A DNA stretch of 28,156 nt. It comes from JAQVSH01 sp964349835 (GTDB lineage Bacteria > Bacteroidota > Bacteroidia > Bacteroidales > UBA4181). Of the stretch, positions 22,097 through 28,156 are shown in pieces (position 1 is the first letter of the stretch; every line of letters starts with the position of its first letter). The DNA is taken from contig CAYGID010000026.1 in NCBI GenBank assembly GCA_964349835.1, forward strand, positions 1-28,156, written 5' to 3'. The notes under the pieces are model-generated. The model was not told the DNA's origin and did not search any database. It worked only from the letters and a program-made list of their open reading frames with translations. Made by a program: the position numbers and the translations under genes.

Positions 22097-22363
22097 TTAC
22101 TCAAACTTCAGGAGGTCGGGCAGCTTTTGTGCATCGCGGATGATAGCCTGGTAGTGGGCTTTCACTGCTTTGGGGCTTTTTTCGACGATGCCCCTGTTAA
22201 TTCTCGACATTAACTCGTTCGAGGTATGGCCAATGGCCCACAATGTCTTGTTAATCTTTTCGGCGTCGGCATTTTCGTGAAACCAGGCATAGGCAAAACA
22301 CTCTCCTGCTAAATCGGAGGTTAATTGGTTGAGTGCTTTTTTCAAGGTTCGTTTGTTGGCCAT
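22097..22363 (-). CDS. Small helical protein of unknown function
   Basis: This 88-residue basic protein has no signal peptide or membrane span and appears entirely helical (TLKKALNQLTSDLAGECFAY, NELMSRINRGIVEKSPKAVK, AHYQAIIRDAQKLPDLLKFE). I do not recognise a family. It is likely to be a real gene: it has a near-perfect promoter 66 bases upstream, a sensible start (ATG 22361-22363), coding-like codon use and an exact back-to-back stop with the NSS gene. The alternating helices suggest a small cytosolic helical-bundle protein. Confidence 0.75.
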   Translation of the reverse strand: MANKRTLKKALNQLTSDLAGECFAYAWFHENADAEKINKTLWAIGHTSNELMSRINRGIVEKSPKAVKAHYQAIIRDAQKLPDLLKFE

Positions 22364-22428
22364 GGTAGATCTGGATTAGTAAAAAACTTTTATAAAAAGG
22401 TGCCTTTGCCGGGTTGCCGGCTGCGCCA

Positions 22429-22459
22429 CAAAGTTACATCATTTCGCGAGGTTCGCAAA
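22429..22459 (-). promoter_or_regulatory. Bacteroidetes housekeeping promoter of the 88-residue gene
   Basis: On the minus strand, TTTG (22459-22456) is followed after 19 bases by TAACTTTG (22436-22429), an exact match to the -33/-7 pattern TTTG-N19-TAnnTTTG. Transcription should begin near 22423, giving a leader of about 60 bases. That leader contains a GCCGG/CCGGC hairpin (22408-22421) and the A/T-rich dyad CTTTT/AAAAG before a T-run. Confidence 0.8.
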
Positions 22460-22499
22460 GCACTGCTGTTAGGTTGCGGCCGTTGAACTCCAAAGGCGA

Positions 22500-24608
22500 C
22501 TATTCGGTTCGTAGCCATCGCTGATGGTACTCTTTGCGATTGGTCTTGATTTTGAGAATGAATAATCCTTTTTGGCCTGAAGGCATCTCGACACCGATTT
22601 TGCCTTCGAGCGAGGACAATCTGATGGGCACCTCGCCCCCTTCGCGGTTATAGCATTTTACACTTTCGAGCAGTTCTCCCTCGGGGAGACCTAACCAGAG
22701 GAGGCCCTCGCGGGTGGGGTTGGGATAGGGTGTAAATTTTTCGAAGGGGCGATCCGAGGGGAGTTCTGTTTTGGGCCCGCAGACAATGGCGGAGATTATA
22801 AAGGAGGAGAGTGGCCGGTTTGGGAGCCACTCGCGCAGTGGACCCCAATTCCCCTCTCTGAGGATGAGTGCCTGCCCCTGACTGGGCTGAGAGGCGGTTA
22901 CATACTCCAGCTTAAAATTCGAGGCGCCCAGCCCTGTGGTTTCGAACCCCAGAAAATAGTCGCCTTCGATAGTGAAGGTTTCTCCAAAATCGACATAATA
23001 GCGAGTGTTCCCGTTTAAGGTATTAATATAGACTGTCTTTTGGGCTACTACTTCATCGGGAGCCACAGCCCCTTTCCAGATTTTGAAGATGACGTGGTCG
23101 GTACTTTTTGCCACCTCCCGGCTTTTTATCGAAACGTAGAACCCTGAGATTTCCACACTTTCGTAGATATTCCTGAACTGTTCGGCGCATCCCTGAAAGG
23201 GGGCAATCCAAAGGTCGGCCTTTTGGCTTTGGGGTGTGCTATGCAGGAGGGTGTCGCAGGTTTGGTTATATTCGGCAAAGGGATCCAGCCCGTTGAGCAG
23301 CGTTTGTCCGCTTTGTTCCGGGTCGAGCCAGCTGGCCAGGCTTTTTGCAGGCTGCGAATAGTTGTTCCAGGCCATATTCATTTTTGCAAAATAGTCGTTA
23401 TAGGGTCTTGAACAGTAGGAGTTACCCCCGGTGAGGGTTCCTATCAGACGCCCGGCCGAATCGAAAAGTCCCGATCCCGACGATCCCCCTTCGGTAACAC
23501 CCTGCTCCCAATCTTCAATGTGCCAGAAGCCATTTTGGGCGTAGTTGCCCGTGTGAGCCAGGAAGGTTCCAGTAAGGGGTGAGTGAATATCTCGGGAAAT
23601 CTTTTTTACATCGCCCGAAGGGTGGTGAATGTTCGAAACCCCCGGTCCGATGGTGGCGCTCCGGTTCCATCCGGCATAATAGGGCCTGAACGAACGGGGA
23701 ACCTCACGGTTAAGGCGGAGCAATGCAAAATCGAGCGATTCATCGCCGGCCATGAATTGCGCGCCGTAGAGGGTTTTCCCTTCGGTACGGCTGTTGTCGC
23801 CACAAACCGGTTTTTCGTAGCCAAAATAGAAAACGGTGTTGGCTGCATCGGAGGCGCTCTTTACGCAGTGGTAAGCTGTGAGGAGGTAGGGGTCACCGTT
23901 TCCGGAGGTGTTATTCACTAAGTTGGCCGTACAGTAAAGCGATCCGTTAATGGTCATCAGGCAGATTGCATTTTTTTCGGGACCGGTGAGGCGATCGCAG
24001 GCCACATCGACCTGACAGGCTTCTGCTTGGCCGATGGCACGCAGGCCGTTGGTTGGGAGTTTGAAAAAATTGCGAAAATCGTGAGCCACTTGTACAATCC
24101 GAAAGGTAGTCTCTTCGGGATTTCGGGCGGTGTTAATCTCAATAATCATCTTTTCGCCCGGAATTGGCGCAAGGTTGAGATTGTTTGCGGTAAAATCTGC
24201 TGCCGAAAAGGGCCCCTGCACCGAAGTGCCGGTTTCATTGTAGGCATATAGTTTCCAATCGCCATTCTCTGCTTCCAGATGAAGGCGTGCATTGAGCGAA
24301 AAAGCCTCTTTCGAAAGGATTCCTATTCGCCAGATATTCATTCCCCCTGCCTTTGCCCAGCTGCCTTCTCTCCCGGGCACAAAGTCGACCGCCATGGGAA
24401 GCGCAAACTGATCTCTCGGAGCTGTGTCGCAAAGAGCACTATTATTTACTGCCGGCAGTTCGGCGAATTGCAGGCTGCTGTCGGGCAGGAGCACAAAACT
24501 TGCGGGAATGTCGGTGGGGAGTGACTGCCCGAAGGCAGTGGTTCCGAACAAAATCAACGCGGCTATCAGCCGGAAACGGAAGGAGATGGGATAGGTATTC
24601 GGGCGCAT
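22500..24608 (-). CDS. Secreted trypsin-fold serine protease with type IX sorting domain
   Basis: This 702-residue protein has a signal peptide (FRLIAALILFGTTAFGQ, about 11-27) and an N-terminal beta-rich region (about 28-190). A chymotrypsin-fold protease like bacterial lysyl endopeptidases follows, with His247 in LLTAYHC, Asp293 in LDFALLRL and Ser377 in GGSSGSG, so the triad is complete. A jelly-roll-like region (about 470-620) precedes a C-terminal type A T9SS sorting signal (YPNPTREGLLWL ... GLFILKIKTNRKEYHQRW), so it should cross the outer membrane through T9SS and be released or attached to A-LPS. Start at 24606-24608 is preferred; the longer frame overlaps the previous gene. It lies one base after the LPG_synthase_TM stop. 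Lysine specificity is only inferred from family resemblance. Confidence 0.9.
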   Translation of the reverse strand: MRPNTYPISFRFRLIAALILFGTTAFGQSLPTDIPASFVLLPDSSLQFAELPAVNNSALCDTAPRDQFALPMAVDFVPGREGSWAKAGGMNIWRIGILSKEAFSLNARLHLEAENGDWKLYAYNETGTSVQGPFSAADFTANNLNLAPIPGEKMIIEINTARNPEETTFRIVQVAHDFRNFFKLPTNGLRAIGQAEACQVDVACDRLTGPEKNAICLMTINGSLYCTANLVNNTSGNGDPYLLTAYHCVKSASDAANTVFYFGYEKPVCGDNSRTEGKTLYGAQFMAGDESLDFALLRLNREVPRSFRPYYAGWNRSATIGPGVSNIHHPSGDVKKISRDIHSPLTGTFLAHTGNYAQNGFWHIEDWEQGVTEGGSSGSGLFDSAGRLIGTLTGGNSYCSRPYNDYFAKMNMAWNNYSQPAKSLASWLDPEQSGQTLLNGLDPFAEYNQTCDTLLHSTPQSQKADLWIAPFQGCAEQFRNIYESVEISGFYVSIKSREVAKSTDHVIFKIWKGAVAPDEVVAQKTVYINTLNGNTRYYVDFGETFTIEGDYFLGFETTGLGASNFKLEYVTASQPSQGQALILREGNWGPLREWLPNRPLSSFIISAIVCGPKTELPSDRPFEKFTPYPNPTREGLLWLGLPEGELLESVKCYNREGGEVPIRLSSLEGKIGVEMPSGQKGLFILKIKTNRKEYHQRWLRTE

Positions 24609-24609
24609 A

Positions 24610-25491
24610 CTATTCTCTTTCAAGAGGTTTTTGAGGCAGGCGGAGCTCCCGCGGGAGGAACTGATAATAGATTCCACCCAAAGATACACCTGCTGTAATC
24701 ACAAAGAAAAGCAAACTTATGGTAACGGCAATGTCGGGGTCTATTGCCAGCCACTGGCTGCCCAGCAAAAAGACCACTTCGCGCGATCCGATTCCGCCGA
24801 TGGTGAAGGGGAGTACCGCCACCACCGACGAGGCCATGAAGACAAACAGAAGGGGCAGCAGTTCTGTTTGGAGGTGGAGCGCCTGCACAATGAAGAAGAG
24901 CGAGATGCACTGCAGAAGTTGAACCAGAAACGACCAGAGGGTGGTTTGGTGGGTGATACTGCTGAAGGCCGCGAAAAGTTTTTTGACCCCCATATAGTAG
25001 ATCAGATAGCCCGGGATGAGCGAGAGGGCTGCAACCCATTGCCAAAAGGGGGCGAAAGGGAGCAGCGGAACCATGAGAAGGTTGAGCATGAGAATGGCCA
25101 GGAGCCCGTTGACCCGGTCGAGCAGGACGGCCCATCCCAGCGTGAGGGCAGGAAGGCCCGATGAACGCTGCAGAAGGTATATTTTATAGGCATCGCCCCC
25201 GATTCCTCCCGGCAGAAAGAGGTTGTAAAACATGCCTAACCAGTAGAGCTTCAGGTTGGTGGTCTCACTTACCTGTAACCCCGCCGATTGTAAAAACATC
25301 CTGAGCCGAACGGAAGAGATACATTTGGAGAGGATAAAAAAGAGGGTGGCCAGAGCTAGCGGAATCGGAGATGCCTTTGCCAGCGTTTCGCCCAGAGAGG
25401 AGAGACTTATCTGCGAGAACACATAAGCAAGGGCTGCCGATGTTACAGCCACTTTGAAAAGAAGAATGATCCACTTTTTATTCGGCTTCAT
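24610..25491 (-). CDS. LPG_synthase_TM (UPF0104) family membrane protein
   Basis: This 293-residue protein has about seven to eight membrane helices. It shows the family motifs LFLPGGIGGDAYKIYLL and VLPFTIGGIGSREVVFLLG. The family includes the flippase half of MprF, and short stand-alone members like this one, without an aminoacyl-transferase domain, are often found beside glycosyltransferases; they are suspected of moving or handling lipid-linked intermediates. The start at 25489-25491 overlaps the GT2 gene by 14 bases; ATG at 25501-25503 is an alternative giving 26. The protease gene follows after one base. Because both neighbours on the upstream side act on polyprenyl-linked sugars, a role in flipping or in the same glycan pathway is a reasonable inference. 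Confidence 0.88.
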   Translation of the reverse strand: MKPNKKWIILLFKVAVTSAALAYVFSQISLSSLGETLAKASPIPLALATLFFILSKCISSVRLRMFLQSAGLQVSETTNLKLYWLGMFYNLFLPGGIGGDAYKIYLLQRSSGLPALTLGWAVLLDRVNGLLAILMLNLLMVPLLPFAPFWQWVAALSLIPGYLIYYMGVKKLFAAFSSITHQTTLWSFLVQLLQCISLFFIVQALHLQTELLPLLFVFMASSVVAVLPFTIGGIGSREVVFLLGSQWLAIDPDIAVTISLLFFVITAGVSLGGIYYQFLPRELRLPQKPLERE

Positions 25492-26595
25492 CGCGGAATG
25501 CAAAGAGATTTTTTACAAGATAATTCTTTTTGTTTTGCGATTCATAGTAGATGCGTACCAGTATTTCGCACATGATACCCAGCATGATAAACAAAAAACC
25601 CATGAGAATCAGCACAACGCCCAGAATGAGGATGGGTTTGCCCCAGATATCCTGTTGCATCAGTTTGAGAACCAGCAGATAGAAAAAGATCGCAATGCCC
25701 GGAATCATCATAAGCAAACCCAGGCCGCCAAAAAGATGCATCGGTTTTTGCAGGTATTTCTGGAAAAAGAGGATCAGAATCAAGTCGCTTGCCACTTTAA
25801 AGGTGCGGTTTAGCCCATATTTTGAATGGCCATATTTTCGAGGATGGTGCTGTACGTTTACTTGTGCAATCCGGGCCCCCTGGAAGCTGGCAAGTACCGG
25901 AATAAAGCGGTGCAATTCGCCGTAAAGCCCCAGATTCTTGGCAATTTCGCTCTGGAAGAGCTTCAGGGTGCATCCATAATCGCGCAGGTAGACGCCGGTC
26001 TGTTTACGAATCAAGGCGTTGGCCAGGTTGCTGGGGATTTTTCGCAGTAACATGCCATCCTGCCTACTCTCCCGATTGCCGGCAACCACATCCAGATCGT
26101 CGGCTTTAAGTTTTTCGAGCATCATGGGAATGTCGGCCGGGTCGTTTTGGAGATCTCCGTCGAGGAGGGCTATGTATTGCCCTTCAGCGTAATCGATTCC
26201 TGCCGTCATGGCGGTACTCTGTCCGTAATTACGGCGCAGTTCAACCAAGCGAACTGCATAGTAGGCCTCTTTTCGAATACAATTCTGTGTTCCGTCGGTC
26301 GATCCGTCGTCGACAAAAATCACTTCGTGTGAGATAGTTTGCAGGGCCGATTGCAATTGCTCCATCAGAGGAGCGATGTTCTCACGTTCGTTGAGAACGG
26401 TAATGATAACCGATANNNNNNNNNNNNNNNNNNNNNNNNNNNNNNNNNNNNNNNNNNNNNNNNNNNNNNNNNNNNNNNNNNNNNNNNNNNNNNNNNNNNN
26501 NNNNNNNNNNNNNNNTCCATCAGAGGAGCGATGTTCTCACGTTCGTTGAGAACGGTAATGATAACCGATAGTTCGGGCCGATCCGTAGCCTTCAT
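25478..26595 (-). CDS. GT2 polyprenyl-phosphate glycosyltransferase (DPM1/ArnC-like), split by assembly gap
   Basis: As written the gene is broken by N 26416-26515. Removing the N-run and one copy of the duplicated 55-base flank restores a continuous 320-residue protein: the ATG at 26593-26595 starts MKATDRPELSVIITVLNERE, and after the join the frame continues ...NIAPLMEQLQ without shift. The restored protein has an N-terminal GT-A domain with VDDGSTDG (Asp44-Asp45) and LDGDLQNDP (Asp94, Asp96), then two C-terminal membrane helices (LFGGLGLLMMIPGIAIFFYL and PILILGVVLILMGFLFIML). This is the ArnC/dolichol-phosphate-mannose-synthase layout: a nucleotide sugar is transferred to polyprenyl phosphate on the inner face. 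The adjacent GT39 enzyme would use that product. The donor sugar is unknown. The truncation is an artefact, not a pseudogene. Confidence 0.88.
26361..26570. other. Scaffold gap of 100 N with duplicated 55-base flanks
   Basis: Bases 26361-26415 and 26516-26570 are identical over 55 positions and enclose exactly 100 N. This is the pattern left when two contigs that overlap by 55 bases are scaffolded without merging. The true local sequence is probably one copy with no gap. Confidence 0.93.
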
Positions 26596-26611
26596 ACTTG
26601 GGCGATTTGGG

Positions 26612-28156
26612 TTACTGCGGTACTGTTTTCTGAAATTCGACCCGACAGATTGCCTGCCGGATGTCGGTAAAGGGGTGAGGGCTCTTCTCAATAATTGAGA
26701 AACGATAGCTGCTATCTGCCTCTGCACGGAGTTTTGCCAACTCCTGTTCTCCCAGAATCAGGATGCCGCTTTCGGGTTTTGTTTCCAGAAAGTCGAGAAA
26801 TCGACTGTTGAGATAAAAACTCATCACGAAGCACGACTTTCCGTACGAATAGTAGAGGGTTCCGGCCGGATCTTCGCGGCCGATCTTTTCGGCAAAGGTT
26901 TTTACCGAAAGTTGGGTGCCCACTTGAGGTTGAAAAAAGGCATTCATATAGAGCATGAACGAAAAAACGGCGGCAAGAAACGGAGCCCGGGGAATGGCTC
27001 CTTCGGGGCCCGACCGGCGTCGGCTCCAGAGGGTCAGAAGAACCAGGAACGTAAAGGTAACCAGAATGTCTGTAATGGAAGCGTTGTAGTAAAGATGGCT
27101 CATCAAGTCGGAATAGAATGCCACCGAGGGGGCTATCTCTTGGGGGAAGAGCGAGAGAGGGGGGTAAAAACCGAATAAAAAGAGGGTGATGACCAGTACA
27201 AAGAGTATCATGAGGCCCCCTATCAGCCGTTCGAACAGGATCCAGAGCCGGCTTCTTTGTTCGGTGAGCCGGAAGAAGAGGTCAGTAATGAACAGCGCGA
27301 GAAAGGGATAGACAGGCATCAGGTAGGCTGCCCGTTTGCTGGCGGGAATGGCATAAAAAAGCAGCATGGTAACAACTGCCACAAGGCTGAAGAGTTTGTG
27401 CTTTTCCATGGCTAACAGGGCGGTTCCCCATCTTTTTAGAAAGCCGGGTTGAGGCCGTTTCAGGGTGGTCAGGGCAACCCCTCCTGCCATCAGGGCCGGA
27501 AGGCTCCAGGGTAACATGCCCGATAGCAGGGTTCCCAGCATATAGAGATTGCTGTTTCGGTGCTCTCCGCCCAACTTCATGGTGCCCGTAAAGCGGGCAA
27601 TGTTCTCATCGTACACAATGGCCAGAAACTGCTCTCCTCCGATTTTCCAGGCTGCCAGGTACCAGACGATCGGTACAATGGCCGAGAGCAGACCCGCCAA
27701 TGCCACTGCCCCAAAGAGTCGACGAAAGGGATAGCGGAGCAGAAGGAGGTAGGCAAACAAGACCATGCTGGGCAGCACAATGCCCACCGGTCCTTTGGTT
27801 AGCGCGGCCAGCGACATGGCTGCAACTGCGTACCAGGGGATACCTTTCAGCTTTCGCTCTTCCCACCGGAAGAGGGCCAGCAGGGCCCAAACCGTGCAGC
27901 CTGTAAGCAGCATATCGACTCTGGCTGTCATGGGCCCATGGCTCCACTGCAGGGTAGTCAGCAGGAAAAAGGTGGCAACCACTGCTTTCTCGGCATTTTC
28001 GTTTCGTCGAACAAAAACAAAAAAGGCCATGCCTCCCAGCAGATATCCTAATGCAGAGGGAAGACGCGAGGTGCCTTCAGTAACTTCTCCCTTTAGCGCA
28101 GAAGCGGCACCGATCAGCCAGTGAAGGAGGGGCGGCTTTGTGGCAATATCGCTGCC
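26612..28156 (-). CDS. GT39 (ArnT/PMT-like) polyprenyl-phosphate-sugar glycosyltransferase, partial
   Basis: The frame is open to the right edge, so the N-terminus is missing; 514 residues are present. The visible start, SDIATKPPLLHWLIGAASAL, and TSRLPSAL are the conserved early luminal loop and following segment of ArnT-like enzymes. The motifs PMTARVDMLLTGCTVWALLA and SLAALTKGPVGIVLP follow, with about ten further membrane helices and a C-terminal soluble domain. Such enzymes take a sugar from a polyprenyl-phosphate carrier on the periplasmic face and attach it to lipid A, another glycan or protein. The stop is 16 bases before the GT2 start, so carrier-sugar synthase and transferase form a pair like ArnC/ArnT. 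The acceptor and sugar are unknown. Confidence 0.9.
   Translation of the reverse strand, partial: GSDIATKPPLLHWLIGAASALKGEVTEGTSRLPSALGYLLGGMAFFVFVRRNENAEKAVVATFFLLTTLQWSHGPMTARVDMLLTGCTVWALLALFRWEERKLKGIPWYAVAAMSLAALTKGPVGIVLPSMVLFAYLLLLRYPFRRLFGAVALAGLLSAIVPIVWYLAAWKIGGEQFLAIVYDENIARFTGTMKLGGEHRNSNLYMLGTLLSGMLPWSLPALMAGGVALTTLKRPQPGFLKRWGTALLAMEKHKLFSLVAVVTMLLFYAIPASKRAAYLMPVYPFLALFITDLFFRLTEQRSRLWILFERLIGGLMILFVLVITLFLFGFYPPLSLFPQEIAPSVAFYSDLMSHLYYNASITDILVTFTFLVLLTLWSRRRSGPEGAIPRAPFLAAVFSFMLYMNAFFQPQVGTQLSVKTFAEKIGREDPAGTLYYSYGKSCFVMSFYLNSRFLDFLETKPESGILILGEQELAKLRAEADSSYRFSIIEKSPHPFTDIRQAICRVEFQKTVPQ

Noticed and set aside
22387..22421. Attenuator or protease terminator in the leader of the 88-residue gene
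   Set aside because: The GC hairpin (22408-22421) is not directly followed by the T-run, and the A/T-rich stem next to the T-run is too weak; noted only within the promoter entry.
26339..26727. Open frames on both strands running through the N block
   Set aside because: They contain about 33 unknown residues from the scaffold gap; only the collapsed GT2 frame makes biological sense.

Overview
The window looks like a piece of a Bacteroidota chromosome, most likely order Bacteroidales. Four things point there: a secreted protease with a type IX secretion C-terminal sorting domain; a TamB gene paired with a lipoprotein-type Omp85 partner (TamL) instead of proteobacterial TamA; several promoters fitting the Bacteroidetes pattern TTTG-N19-TAnnTTTG; and an ECF sigma / membrane protein / DUF4252 / outer-membrane barrel cluster. 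Base composition is moderate, by eye. The species cannot be named from what is visible. The sequence is a draft scaffold: a run of 100 N at 26416-26515 is flanked on both sides by the same 55 bases. No stretch over about 300 bases lacks a gene; the longest non-coding interval is 2279-2532.

Layout. (1) 1-2278, minus: an RND efflux system, lipoprotein adaptor then pump (pump cut by the left edge), with a 16-bp perfect hairpin between them and two 93-bp tandem repeats in front of the adaptor. (2) 2533-4617, plus: a soluble GAF-HisKA-ATPase-REC-HPt hybrid kinase whose ATP-binding motifs are eroded. (3) 4638-13084, minus: tamB, tamL and a secreted glycerophosphodiester phosphodiesterase, probably one envelope operon. 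(4) 13251-13382, plus: tRNA-Pro(TGG) and a strong terminator. (5) 13507-17517, plus: a Tat-exported split-Soret-type dihaem cytochrome c, a PAS-PAS histidine kinase and a REC-histidine kinase. (6) 17685-20005, plus: an ECF sigma operon with a sigma-E-like promoter almost touching the start codon. (7) 20139-20663, minus: a small outer-membrane barrel protein. (8) 20753-22096, plus: an NSS-family sodium-coupled transporter, meeting head-on with no gap an 88-residue conserved helical protein (22097-22363, minus) that has a textbook promoter. (9) 22500-28156, minus: a packed cluster transcribed in the order GT39 glycosyltransferase (cut by the right edge), GT2 polyprenyl-phosphate sugar synthase (split by the N-run), LPG_synthase_TM membrane protein, T9SS-exported serine protease.

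How they fit together. Most of the window concerns the cell envelope and signalling: efflux, outer-membrane assembly or lipid transport (TamB/TamL), glycan transfer to the envelope (GT39/GT2), protein export to the surface, and three histidine-kinase-type proteins plus one ECF sigma factor. The least ordinary items are the tandem 93-bp repeats with a compensatory base-pair change and a start-codon-pairing hairpin, the hybrid kinase with a ruined ATP site but intact phosphorelay residues, and the orphan split-Soret cytochrome next to a soluble two-kinase module.
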